From Sphingobacterium populi (GTDB taxonomy: Bacteria; Bacteroidota; Bacteroidia; Sphingobacteriales; Sphingobacteriaceae): DNA of 64,000 bases. The stretch covers positions 434,001 through 498,000 of the forward strand of contig NZ_LQXS01000002.1 in assembly GCF_001586775.1 (NCBI RefSeq), in the 5' to 3' direction. Below are positions 26,980 through 35,751 of the stretch, piece after piece (the stretch's first letter is position 1; each line of letters starts with the position of its first letter). The translations under genes and the position numbers were made by a program. The notes under the pieces are model-generated. The model ran no database searches. It was not told where the DNA came from and was given only the letters and a program-made list of their open reading frames with translations.

Positions 26980-28260
26980 ATGGACAGAAAAAAATTTATT
27001 ACCAATACAGTACTATTAGCGGCCTCCATTACAAGTTGGGGAGCATTTGCCCAATCGTATACTGCAAAAGCGGTGCGCGTTGGCGTAATCGGCATCCACG
27101 GTATGGGCTGGTCCAATTTGAAAGCTATCCTACGAGATAGTCGGGTGCAGTGTACCGCACTCTGCGACGTAGATAAAGAGGTGCTCGCACAGCGCGTTGC
27201 TGAGTTAGCCACTCAAAATATAAACGTAACAACGTATACAGATTATAAAGAGTTGCTAAAAGATGCGAATGTTGATGCCGTAATTATAGGTACACCAGAT
27301 CACTGGCACTGTTTGCAGATGGTAGATGCTGTACACGCAGGCAAGCACGTGTACGTAGAAAAACCGATTGGAAACTCTATCGTCGAATGCGAAATCATGG
27401 TGGCAGCAGCACAATCACGTAACGCTATCGTGCAAGTTGGGCAGTGGCAGCGTAGCCAGCAGCACTTTAAAGACGCAGTCGACTTTGTGCATTCGGGTAA
27501 ACTAGGGAAGATTCGGCAGGTAAAAGCTTGGTCTTACGTTGGCTGGAAAACACCTATTACGAAAAAGCCTGATGCAATAGCACCATCCTATGTTGATTAT
27601 GAAAAGTGGCTCGGCCCAGCTGAAAAGAGAGCGTTCAATCCCAATCGTTTCCATTTCGAATTTCGATGGTTTTGGGATTATGCCGGCGGTCTGATGACCG
27701 ATTGGGGCGTACACATGTTGGACTATGCGTTGCTAGGTATGAAAGTATCAGATCCAGTATCAGTGATTGCGGCAGGAGGTAAGTTTGCCGCGCCAGATGG
27801 CGCTTCAGAAACACCCGATACGTTGACGGCAGTGTACGAGTTTGAAGATTTTAATATCCAGTGGGAGCACACAGTGGGTATTAGCGGCGGACCTTACAGT
27901 CGTGATCATGGCGTCGCTTTCGTCGGTGATAATGGCACGCTAGTACTCAATCGTGCTGGGTGGGAAGTCATTCCCGAAGGAGATCGTATGCCAGCTGTAG
28001 TCTTCCAAAAAGCGGTCGATGATGGCTTAAATAAGCATATGGTGAACTTTGTAGACGCCATCGTACAACAGAAACCGCAAATATTGAATGCTCCAATAGA
28101 AGCTGGTGCACATATCGCCATTTTTGCACAACTGGGCAATATTGCGTACCGATCGGGTCAAAAATTGTATTGGGATAAACATAAACGCAAGTTTACAGAC
28201 AAACAGGCAAACAAATTACTTGCTACTCGTTATCATAATGGGTACAGCCTGCCAAAATAG
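26980..28260 (+). CDS. Exported Gfo/Idh/MocA family oxidoreductase
   Basis: 426 residues. The N-terminus RKKFITNTVLLAASITSWGAFAQ is a signal sequence, so the enzyme is exported. The Rossmann fold begins VGVIGIHGMGWSN (nucleotide-binding Gly at 38-43) and the family signature EKPIGN is at residues 127-132 (catalytic-type Lys 128). The C-terminal domain has the motif FEFRWFWDYAGGLMTDWGVHMLDYAL, shared with other exported sugar oxidoreductases. Family members oxidise or reduce sugars with NAD(P), often tightly bound. It starts the operon Gfo - DUF1080 x2 - Gfo - GH2, with gaps of 56, 25 and 68 bases. A near paralogue lies at 44327-45612. The reaction is most likely oxidation of a hydroxyl to a keto group on a glycoside, by analogy with glucoside 3-dehydrogenases. 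Confidence 0.9.
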   Translation: MDRKKFITNTVLLAASITSWGAFAQSYTAKAVRVGVIGIHGMGWSNLKAILRDSRVQCTALCDVDKEVLAQRVAELATQNINVTTYTDYKELLKDANVDAVIIGTPDHWHCLQMVDAVHAGKHVYVEKPIGNSIVECEIMVAAAQSRNAIVQVGQWQRSQQHFKDAVDFVHSGKLGKIRQVKAWSYVGWKTPITKKPDAIAPSYVDYEKWLGPAEKRAFNPNRFHFEFRWFWDYAGGLMTDWGVHMLDYALLGMKVSDPVSVIAAGGKFAAPDGASETPDTLTAVYEFEDFNIQWEHTVGISGGPYSRDHGVAFVGDNGTLVLNRAGWEVIPEGDRMPAVVFQKAVDDGLNKHMVNFVDAIVQQKPQILNAPIEAGAHIAIFAQLGNIAYRSGQKLYWDKHKRKFTDKQANKLLATRYHNGYSLPK

Positions 28261-28316
28261 AAAAGGTTCTTTTAACACTAATTCAATAAACTAGAATTAT
28301 CAAACAAAAGCTAAAG

Positions 28317-29726
28317 ATGAGTACAAAATTGATGATAGAAAGAAAAGTAAAATCTTGGTGTCAAGTAGCAACCATTGCCGGTGCTGCTTTATTAATTGGC
28401 TTGCCGACACAAAGTTTTGCACAAAAACGTGGTTGGACGGATTTATTTGACGGACAAACGCTACAAGGCTGGAAAGCAGTCGGTGGCAAAGCGCCTTACC
28501 ATGTCGCAAATGGGGAAATTGTCGGAACCATGACCAAAGGTACGCCTAATTCTTTTTTAATCACAGAGCAGGAGTACGGTGACTTTATTCTTGAGTTGGA
28601 TATTAAGCTAGAAGGAGTGGAAACCAATTCTGGTGTACAAACGCGCAGTCACATCGATATGCAGGCAGATGGCGGTAGAGGTCGTGTATATGGCCGCCAG
28701 GTAGAAGTAGATCCTAGCGATCGGGCTTGGACAGGTGGTATTTATGACGAAGCGCGGCGCGGTTGGTTATACCCATTAGATCTGAACGAAAAAGCAAAGT
28801 CGGCTTATAAGAGAAATGAATATAATCACTTACGCATCGAAGCTATTGGTGATGAGCTACGCACTTGGGTAAACGGTGTACCCGTTGCCTATGTAGTCGA
28901 TACGTTGGATCAGAAAGGGTTTATCGGATTACAAGTTCATAGCATCACCGACGATCAGGATGGCAAAAAGGTGTATTTCAAAAATATACGCATACAGACC
29001 GAGAACTTGAAACCTTCTTCTTTTGCCAAAGAACAACACATCGTAAACCTTAAGCCGAACCACCTCAGTGCAGCCGAAAAGAAAGCTGGCTGGCATCTAT
29101 TGTTTGATGGAAACTCCGCCGATCAGTGGCGCAGTGTGCGCGATCAAAACTTCCCTGCACAAGGTTGGAAAGTAGGTGATGGCATTATCAAAGTGCAAAA
29201 ATCGGATGGCGGTGAATCTACCAATGGTGGCGACATCATTACGCGCGACAAGTATGCCGTTTTTGATCTTTCTTTCGAATTCAAATTGACACCAGGTGCT
29301 AACAGTGGTGTAAAATATTTTGTTACGCTCAAGGAGCAAACTGTAGGCTCGGCGATCGGTCTGGAATTCCAAGTGTTGGACGACGCACTGCATCCAGATG
29401 CAAAGATGGGACGCGATGGCAACCGTACTTTGGCTTCATTGTATGATCTCATTACTTCCAAACGCGATGACCGTGCTCGTAGACCAGTAGGGCAGTGGAA
29501 TCGTGGGCGCGTTGTGGTCGACGCAGACAATAACGTAACGCATTACCTAAACGGTGTTAAGATGGTGTCTTACAAACGCGGATCGCAAGAATTCAAGGAC
29601 CTAGTAGCCAAAAGTAAATACAAAGATTGGGAAAACTTTGGTGAAGCTAAAGAGGGGCATATTCTACTCCAGGATCATGGTGATGAAGTGTCATTCCGCA
29701 ATATTAAAATTAATAAACGCAAATAA
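28317..29726 (+). CDS. Exported protein with two DUF1080 (3-keto-disaccharide hydrolase) domains
   Basis: 469 residues. A signal peptide (VATIAGAALLIGLPTQSFAQ) is followed by two copies of the DUF1080/PF06439 fold, a concanavalin-like jelly roll. Domain A spans about residues 40-235: GWTDLFDGQTLQGWKAVGG, then NSGVQTRSH, ending VYFKNIRI. Domain B spans about 255-469: GWHLLFDGNSADQWRSV, then NSGVKYFVTL, ending VSFRNIKINKRK. The paired LFDG...W, NSG and terminal RNI patterns mark both as family members. Known relatives hydrolyse or eliminate 3-keto-glycosides made by Gfo-type dehydrogenases. The gene lies directly between two exported Gfo oxidoreductase genes, which supports that coupling. I cannot tell whether both domains are active. 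Confidence 0.88.
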   Translation: MSTKLMIERKVKSWCQVATIAGAALLIGLPTQSFAQKRGWTDLFDGQTLQGWKAVGGKAPYHVANGEIVGTMTKGTPNSFLITEQEYGDFILELDIKLEGVETNSGVQTRSHIDMQADGGRGRVYGRQVEVDPSDRAWTGGIYDEARRGWLYPLDLNEKAKSAYKRNEYNHLRIEAIGDELRTWVNGVPVAYVVDTLDQKGFIGLQVHSITDDQDGKKVYFKNIRIQTENLKPSSFAKEQHIVNLKPNHLSAAEKKAGWHLLFDGNSADQWRSVRDQNFPAQGWKVGDGIIKVQKSDGGESTNGGDIITRDKYAVFDLSFEFKLTPGANSGVKYFVTLKEQTVGSAIGLEFQVLDDALHPDAKMGRDGNRTLASLYDLITSKRDDRARRPVGQWNRGRVVVDADNNVTHYLNGVKMVSYKRGSQEFKDLVAKSKYKDWENFGEAKEGHILLQDHGDEVSFRNIKINKRK

Positions 29727-29751
29727 ACCCGCACCCTAAAATAAACGAACT

Positions 29752-31167
29752 ATGAATCATTATTTATCGCGCAGGAGCTTTATTTCTCGTACTGCTATGG
29801 CTGGCGGCGCTATGTTGCTATCGAATAGCGTTCTAGGTAACGTACAATTAGCCTCGGCTAATGAGCGTGTCAATCTTGCTTGTGTTGGTATTGGTAATCG
29901 TGCCGCTGAAATTATCAAAGAGCTTTATAAAACTGGCTTATGTAACGTGGTAGCGCTTTGCGATGTCGACATGGGAGCCAAACAAACGCAGGAAATTCTT
30001 CAAATGTTTCCAGATGCTCGTAAGTTTCAGGATTTTAGGCGGATGTTTGACGAAGCCGGAAAAGATTTTGATGCAGTATCGATCGGTACGCCAGATTTTG
30101 CACACTTCGCAGTCACCATGCTAGCCATCGATCAAGGTAAGCATGTGTATGTTGAAAAACCTATGGCACAGACATTCAACGAAGTTGAACTGATGATGCA
30201 AAAGGCAAAAAAACACCATAATGTCGTTACGCAGATGGGCAACCAAGGGCATTCAGAAGCCAACTATTTCCAATTTAAAGCATGGAAAGAGGCCGGGATC
30301 ATCAAAGATGTAACGCGTATCGATGCACATATGAATATGCCTCGGCGTTGGCATGGTTGGGATCCAAATATCAAGCGATTTCCAACAGCCGAAGCGATTC
30401 CTAGTACTTTAGATTGGGAAATATGGCAAATGCAAACCTTAGGACACGATTATAACAAAGATTTTGTGAACGGACAATGGCGTTGTTGGTTTGATTTTGG
30501 TATGGGCGCTTTGGGTGATTGGGGAGCACATATTTTAGATACGGCGCATGAATTTTTGGCGTTAGGTTTGCCAACGCGTGTGGAGGCAGTAATGTTGGAT
30601 GGACATAATTCCTTCTTCTTTCCGATGTCCTCTACACTAAAATTTAGCTTTCCAAAACGTAAGAATATGCCGAAGCTAGATATCAATTGGTACGATGGTA
30701 TCGATAATCTTCCACCTATTCCCGAAGGCTATGGCGTATCTGGGCTAGATCCCAATATCCCACCGCCAAGTACAGGAGCGATAGAACCTGCCAAACTGAA
30801 TCCCGGTAAAATCATCTACGGTAAAGATTTGACTTTCAAAGGTGGATCGCATGGCAGCACGCTCTCAATCATTCCAGAAGACAAAGCGAAGGAAATGGAA
30901 CGCCGCTTGCCAGAAGTGCAGGCATCTCCATCCAATCACTTTGCCAACTTCTTGAAAGCCTGTAAAGGAGAAGAGAAAACCCGTTCTCCTTTTGATATAG
31001 CAGGTCCGCTTAGTCAAGTATTCTGTCTTGGAGTAATCGCGCAAAGGCTTAATACCAAAATGGACTTCGATCCGGTACGGAAGGAAATCACGAACGATCA
31101 ATTTGCTAATGCTCTGCTAGTTGGTCCGCCGCCTGCAAAAGGTTGGGAACAATTTTATAAAGTATAG
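29752..31167 (+). CDS. Exported Gfo/Idh/MocA family oxidoreductase (Tat-type signal)
   Basis: 471 residues. The N-terminus SRRSFISRTAMAGGAMLLSNS carries a twin-arginine motif, so the enzyme is probably exported folded with its cofactor. The Rossmann motif is ACVGIGNRA, the signature EKPMAQ is at residues 135-140, and the body shows ARFPDW-type features PRRWHGWDP and GDWGAHILDTAHEF. It belongs to a different subgroup from the first Gfo of this operon, with a C-terminus of the kind found in large Bacteroidota paralogue families. Two different oxidoreductases in one operon suggest successive oxidation and reduction steps, or two substrates. Confidence 0.9.
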   Translation: MNHYLSRRSFISRTAMAGGAMLLSNSVLGNVQLASANERVNLACVGIGNRAAEIIKELYKTGLCNVVALCDVDMGAKQTQEILQMFPDARKFQDFRRMFDEAGKDFDAVSIGTPDFAHFAVTMLAIDQGKHVYVEKPMAQTFNEVELMMQKAKKHHNVVTQMGNQGHSEANYFQFKAWKEAGIIKDVTRIDAHMNMPRRWHGWDPNIKRFPTAEAIPSTLDWEIWQMQTLGHDYNKDFVNGQWRCWFDFGMGALGDWGAHILDTAHEFLALGLPTRVEAVMLDGHNSFFFPMSSTLKFSFPKRKNMPKLDINWYDGIDNLPPIPEGYGVSGLDPNIPPPSTGAIEPAKLNPGKIIYGKDLTFKGGSHGSTLSIIPEDKAKEMERRLPEVQASPSNHFANFLKACKGEEKTRSPFDIAGPLSQVFCLGVIAQRLNTKMDFDPVRKEITNDQFANALLVGPPPAKGWEQFYKV

Positions 31168-31235
31168 CTTCGCATTACAAACAGCTGTCAATCACGGATT
31201 ATACTATCAAGTAATACATCAGAAAAACATCTATA

Positions 31236-33071
31236 ATGAACAAACTACGCATTTTAGCTTGTGTGGTAGCGGTCGGCTTTGCCTCGGCCAAAGCGCAAGA
31301 ATGGAAGCCAGCAGGCGATAAGATCATGACCACTTGGGGCGAAAACCTCAATTATAAACAACCGCACCCCGAGTATCCGCGGCCACAGTTAGAAAGAACC
31401 GACAATTGGAAAAATCTAAATGGTCTGTGGAAATATGCTATTGTTGAGCAAAACGTATCGGCTGCACCGACGCAATGGGATGGAGATATCTTGGTGCCCT
31501 TCGCCGTCGAATCATCCCTTTCTGGCGTAGGTCGTTCACTTAGCAAAGACCAAGCGCTATGGTACAAAAATGAAATAAGCGTGCCCAAAAATTGGCAAAA
31601 AGGAAAAACCTTACTGCACTTTGGTGCAGTAGATTGGCGCTGCGATGTCTACATCAATGGTCAGCATATTGGCCAGCACGAAGGCGGATTTGACCCATTC
31701 TCTATGGACATCAGTGCAGCATTGAAAAAGGGAGAAAAGCAAGAAGTCGTGATTCGCGTATGGGATCCTACAAGCGATGGGCCACAACCTCGCGGCAAGC
31801 AGATTAATAATCCGCATGGCATATGGTATACACCAGTGTCGGGTATCTGGCAAACGGTATGGATCGAATCTGTGCCGAAAACGTACATCGTAGCAACCAA
31901 GCAAACGCCGAATGTAGACAAATCAACTTTATCGGTATCGGCGACTATCGAAGCGGCACAATCAGGCGACCAGTTGATTGTCGAAGCATTTGACGGTAGC
32001 AATAAAATCGCAGAAGCTACGGCGGCGGCCAACAGTACAATAGATCTGCCCCTACAAAATATCGAACTGTGGAGTCCTGATAAACCCAAACTTTACGATC
32101 TACAGGTGAAAGTACTGCGAGGTGGCAAAGTCGTAGATCAGGCAAAAAGTTACTTCGCTATGCGCAAAATCAGTATGAAAGCCGACGATCAAGGCATACA
32201 ACGTATGTACCTAAATGATAAGTTCGTTTTCCATTACGGTCCACTCGATCAAGGTTGGTGGCCTGACGGTTTGCATACCGCACCATCGGATGAAGCGCTA
32301 AAATTCGATATTATTAAAACGAAGGAAATGGGCTTTAATATGATTCGTAAGCATATTAAAGTAGAACCAGCACGATGGTATCGCCATTGTGATAGCTTAG
32401 GGATTTTAGTTTGGCAAGATATGCCTAGTGGAGATTTAGGAGGTAATACGTGGGATATGCAGCCCGGAAAAATATCCAATGGAAAGCACGATAAAGACCG
32501 TACGCCAGAATCGGAGGCAATCCATCGTAAAGAATGGAAATCCATCATGGATCAGTTACACAACTTTCCAAGTATCGTAATCTGGGTACCATTTAATGAA
32601 GCATGGGGACAGTTCAAAACGAAGGAAATGACCGATTGGACGATGACGTATGATCCATCTCGTTTGGTTAATAGTGCGAGTGGTGGCAATTTTGCCTATG
32701 TTGGTCATATATTAGATATACACAACTATCCTGATGCCGCCATGCCCGATCCACGGCTGTTTGGAGATCAGTTTATCCTTGCTTTAGGAGAATATGGTGG
32801 ATTTGGTTTGCCGATCGACGGACACACTTGGCAAGATAAAGATAACTGGGGCTATGTGTCGTTTAAAAATAAAGAAGAACTGAAAGAACGATATCAAAAA
32901 GCAATAAACGACCTCTCTAAGTTGATCCCTAAGGGATTGTCGGCAGCGGTATATACGCAGACAACAGATGTGGAGGTAGAAACAAATGGTCTGATGACGT
33001 ACGACAGAAAGGTAATCAAAATTCCAGAGGATACTCTCGAAAAAATGCACAGCGTTTTATATGTACATTGA
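31236..33071 (+). CDS. Glycoside hydrolase family 2 protein
   Basis: 611 residues with signal peptide (RILACVVAVGFASAKAQ). The three GH2 domains are recognisable: sugar-binding jelly roll (about 50-215, WKNLNGLWKYAI, HFGAVDWRCDVYINGQHIGQHEGGF split over 128-151), immunoglobulin-like sandwich (about 215-310) and TIM barrel (about 315-600). The acid/base is Glu455 in PFNEAWG and the nucleophile candidate is Glu519 in LGEYGGFG. Members include beta-galactosidases, glucuronidases and mannosidases; specificity is undetermined. It ends the operon and is followed by a strong terminator. Confidence 0.92.
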   Translation: MNKLRILACVVAVGFASAKAQEWKPAGDKIMTTWGENLNYKQPHPEYPRPQLERTDNWKNLNGLWKYAIVEQNVSAAPTQWDGDILVPFAVESSLSGVGRSLSKDQALWYKNEISVPKNWQKGKTLLHFGAVDWRCDVYINGQHIGQHEGGFDPFSMDISAALKKGEKQEVVIRVWDPTSDGPQPRGKQINNPHGIWYTPVSGIWQTVWIESVPKTYIVATKQTPNVDKSTLSVSATIEAAQSGDQLIVEAFDGSNKIAEATAAANSTIDLPLQNIELWSPDKPKLYDLQVKVLRGGKVVDQAKSYFAMRKISMKADDQGIQRMYLNDKFVFHYGPLDQGWWPDGLHTAPSDEALKFDIIKTKEMGFNMIRKHIKVEPARWYRHCDSLGILVWQDMPSGDLGGNTWDMQPGKISNGKHDKDRTPESEAIHRKEWKSIMDQLHNFPSIVIWVPFNEAWGQFKTKEMTDWTMTYDPSRLVNSASGGNFAYVGHILDIHNYPDAAMPDPRLFGDQFILALGEYGGFGLPIDGHTWQDKDNWGYVSFKNKEELKERYQKAINDLSKLIPKGLSAAVYTQTTDVEVETNGLMTYDRKVIKIPEDTLEKMHSVLYVH

Positions 33072-33088
33072 TTTTGTGTAAGCTTTTT

Positions 33089-33126
33089 AAAAGTCCCTTA
33101 AATGATAATTTAAGGGACTTTTTTTT
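33089..33126 (+). terminator. Intrinsic terminator after the GH2 gene
   Basis: Perfect 15-bp stem AAAAGTCCCTTAAAT (33089-33103) / ATTTAAGGGACTTTT (33108-33122) with a 4-base loop, followed by a T run. Ends the Gfo-DUF1080-Gfo-GH2 operon. Confidence 0.92.
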
Positions 33127-33197
33127 GTTTTGATACCAAAATGTTAAGCGTCCGCAGATTTAAATTTATTTAGATAGAGGGCTAATTTCTCTTTATC

Positions 33198-33800
33198 ATG
33201 ATGAAACGAAAAAGATCAACAATTACAAAAGCTAAAATGTTAAAAGGGATAAGTAATATCCTAATAGAAGAAGGTTGCGGTAAGGTCAATGTTGCCTCCG
33301 TCAGTGCCTACAGTGGTATAGATCGTAAATTACTTTATTATCATTTCGGAAATTTTTCGAATATGATTGCTCAATTTCTACAGCTGGACGATGTGCAGTT
33401 TAAGGAAGCATCGGTAGATCCAGAAGATGATCAAGCGATAGGAAACTTTGTAAAACAACGAATGAATACATTACTTGCTAACCCTTTACTAAGTCAGGTA
33501 CTCGTTTGGGAGCTTTCTGCAAAAATTCCGGCCTTGCAAGAATATGCTAAACTTCGAAATCAAAATGATCAAAATTTTATTCAAAGAAGAAGTCAAAGCT
33601 TAGATGACTCAGAGGTTAAAATAGATCTGGAAGCTATATTTGCTTTATTGGTAGGTGGTGTACAGTATCTTTCTGCATACTCGCACCATAATAAAAAACC
33701 ATTTTTTGGAATTAATTTTCAAAATGAGCAAGAGCGCCAACATGTATTGGATCTGTTTGATAGAATGTTAAGCGATATAGAGCAAACAGTCGAATTATAA
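33198..33800 (+). CDS. TetR/AcrR family transcriptional regulator
   Basis: 200 residues (ATG at 33198, or the following ATG at 33201). The N-terminal helix-turn-helix is visible: KAKMLKGISNILIEEGCGKVNVASV then AYSGIDRKLLYYHFGNFSNMI, the standard TetR recognition region with YYHFGN. The C-terminal part is helical and ends VLDLFDRMLSDIEQTVEL; it has no recognisable ligand motif. It is alone between a terminator and a convergent transporter gene (15 bases apart at the stop ends). A target cannot be assigned. Confidence 0.85.
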   Translation: MMKRKRSTITKAKMLKGISNILIEEGCGKVNVASVSAYSGIDRKLLYYHFGNFSNMIAQFLQLDDVQFKEASVDPEDDQAIGNFVKQRMNTLLANPLLSQVLVWELSAKIPALQEYAKLRNQNDQNFIQRRSQSLDDSEVKIDLEAIFALLVGGVQYLSAYSHHNKKPFFGINFQNEQERQHVLDLFDRMLSDIEQTVEL

Positions 33801-33814
33801 ATATACGAATGCTA

Positions 33815-34990
33815 TCAGGTAAAAAGTTCGAATAACGTCTGAACTCCCATGTACGCCATAATCATAGCGATAGCGATTCCAGCGTAAGTGAGCCAGATGG
33901 GTTGACGATACTGACCCACAATCGTAGTTTGTTGTGCGGCTATAAGCATTACCGCAAGAGCCAGTGGAAGAATAAACCCATTAAGTGCGCCTGCTACGAC
34001 CAAGGTCTGTACGGGGTTACCAATGCATGCGTATAAGATACAAGAGATCAGAATAAAGCAGACCGTTACCACTCGTAGATTGGATTGGATAACAGTATGG
34101 AAGCTTTTGATAAAGGTAATAGAGGTATAAGCAGAGCCAATAACAGAGGTAATAGCTGCAGCCCACATCACCAGTCCAAATATTTTGTATCCCAATGCGC
34201 CCCCGGCCCATCGGAATACCGAAGCAGGTGGATTGTTCGGGTCAATTAGATGACCTGCCGAAACGACACCCAGCGCCGCAATAAATAGCAGAATACGCAT
34301 TACCGAAGCAATTCCTATAGCACTTATTGCGCCGCGATCTACCGTACGTAGATTATCAACGCCATGTATGCCCTGATCCAATAGCCGATGTGCGCCTGCA
34401 AAGGTGATGTAGCCACCTACAGTACCACCGATTATCGTGACAAGTGCCGTAAAACTAAAGTGCTGAGGTGAAACAGTGCGCACTGCTGTTTCGAGTAAGG
34501 GTGGGTTGCTCTTAAATGCGATATAAAGCATGAGAAAAATCATCATAACACCGAGGATTTTGACAAAGATGTCCATCGCTCGGCTTGCTTCCTTATATAA
34601 AAAAATCCCAATCGCTATGATAGCGCTGCATACGGCTCCCAGGGTAACATCCATGCCAAATAGGACTTGTAAACCTAGGCCGGCACCTGCAAGATTCCCA
34701 ATGTTAAAAGCCAAACCTCCAAAAGCCACCATAGCAGCCAATCCATACCCGAGACCAGGTAATAATTTATTTGCTATCTCTTGAGCAGGTGATCCGCTTA
34801 CAGCTACTACACGCCAAATATTCATCTGAGCAACAATATCGACCAAGATAGAAGCAAGGATAATGAATCCGAAACTCGCGCCCAATTGTGAGGTGAATAA
34901 AGCGGTTTGTGTTAGAAAACCTGGTCCGATCGCAGAAATCGCCATCAGAAATGCTGCGCTCAACAGCGCTCCCCAATTCGATTTTTTCAT
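33815..34990 (-). CDS. Nramp-fold transporter in the 5-oxoprolinase operon
   Basis: 391 residues with about eleven transmembrane segments of the Nramp/APC fold. The first helix reads AISAIGPGFLTQTALFTSQLGASFGFI. Canonical Nramp proteins have DPGN in this place, which provides metal ligands; here it is IGPGF, so the metal-binding Asp and Asn are missing. In helix 6 the usual metal-binding Met-Pro-His is likewise replaced by GGTVGGYITFAGAHRLLD. The gene overlaps pxpA by four bases (ATGA), as for B. subtilis YcsG. A 5-oxoproline or related organic substrate is therefore more likely than divalent metal, but this is inference. Confidence 0.88.
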   Translation of the reverse strand: MKKSNWGALLSAAFLMAISAIGPGFLTQTALFTSQLGASFGFIILASILVDIVAQMNIWRVVAVSGSPAQEIANKLLPGLGYGLAAMVAFGGLAFNIGNLAGAGLGLQVLFGMDVTLGAVCSAIIAIGIFLYKEASRAMDIFVKILGVMMIFLMLYIAFKSNPPLLETAVRTVSPQHFSFTALVTIIGGTVGGYITFAGAHRLLDQGIHGVDNLRTVDRGAISAIGIASVMRILLFIAALGVVSAGHLIDPNNPPASVFRWAGGALGYKIFGLVMWAAAITSVIGSAYTSITFIKSFHTVIQSNLRVVTVCFILISCILYACIGNPVQTLVVAGALNGFILPLALAVMLIAAQQTTIVGQYRQPIWLTYAGIAIAMIMAYMGVQTLFELFT

Positions 34991-35751
34991 GATATAGGTG
35001 CGTTAATTTCTATGTTTTCTTTTCGGAGGTGGGTGTTTAGGTCTTCAGCAAATGAAAGCGCATGCTCTCCGTCTCCGTGAATACAAATGGTTTCTATGTC
35101 GCGAGGTATCTGTGTGCCATTAATACTGCGGACGGCTTTATGCTTTATCATCAGGATGGATTGCTCCAAGGCTTCTTCTCTATCGCTAATTATGGCCAAC
35201 GGGTTTTGACGCGAGACCAATGTGCCATCCGATTGATAACGTCGGTCGACAAAACCTTCCTGTACTACTTTAATACCTTGCTCTTTCGCAATATCCACCG
35301 TAACACTACCTGCTAAAGCATATAACTTAAGCGATGGATCAAAATCTACGATCGCGCGTACAATAGCCTCCGAAAGAGAGCGATCTTCGGCTACCATATT
35401 ATAGAGCGCACCATGGAGTTTTACATGTTTTAGAGTACCTTTTGCAACATGAACAAATGCCGCTAATGCGCCTATTTGATAAAGCACTAATTGATAAGCT
35501 TCTTTAGGAACAATAGGTAGCGGTTTTCGTCCAAAATTAGCTTTGTCATCTAGTCCTGGATGTGCGCCAATAGCAACGCCTTTGCGTAGCGCTGCAGCCA
35601 CGGTTATTTCCATGCGCATCGCGTCGCCAGCATGGAACCCACACGCAATGTTGGCCGACGAAACCAAGTTTAGTAAAGCTTCATCTTGTGTATTGGTCTG
35701 GCATCCCGGCGTTTCGCCCAAATCGCAGTTTATATCAATGCTGTACTTCAT
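34987..35751 (-). CDS. pxpA: 5-oxoprolinase subunit PxpA (LamB/YcsF family)
   Basis: 254 residues. PxpA acts with PxpB and PxpC to hydrolyse 5-oxoproline (pyroglutamate) to glutamate with ATP. Diagnostic sequence: IDINCDLGETPG, SSANIACGFHAGDA, VAIGAHPGLDDKANFGR, HVKLHGALYN and ICIHGDGEHAL near the end. Stop and start codons overlap the transporter gene by four bases and pxpC by four bases (35748-35751), so translation is coupled. Confidence 0.95.
   Translation of the reverse strand: MKYSIDINCDLGETPGCQTNTQDEALLNLVSSANIACGFHAGDAMRMEITVAAALRKGVAIGAHPGLDDKANFGRKPLPIVPKEAYQLVLYQIGALAAFVHVAKGTLKHVKLHGALYNMVAEDRSLSEAIVRAIVDFDPSLKLYALAGSVTVDIAKEQGIKVVQEGFVDRRYQSDGTLVSRQNPLAIISDREEALEQSILMIKHKAVRSINGTQIPRDIETICIHGDGEHALSFAEDLNTHLRKENIEINAPIS

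Noticed and set aside
28106-28294. Small open frame overlapping the end of the Gfo gene
   Set aside because: It is a shadow in another frame of a well-supported gene, with no recognisable protein features.
33815-34990. Manganese/iron Nramp transporter
   Set aside because: The DPGN and helix 6 metal-binding residues are not present, and the operon context is 5-oxoproline use.
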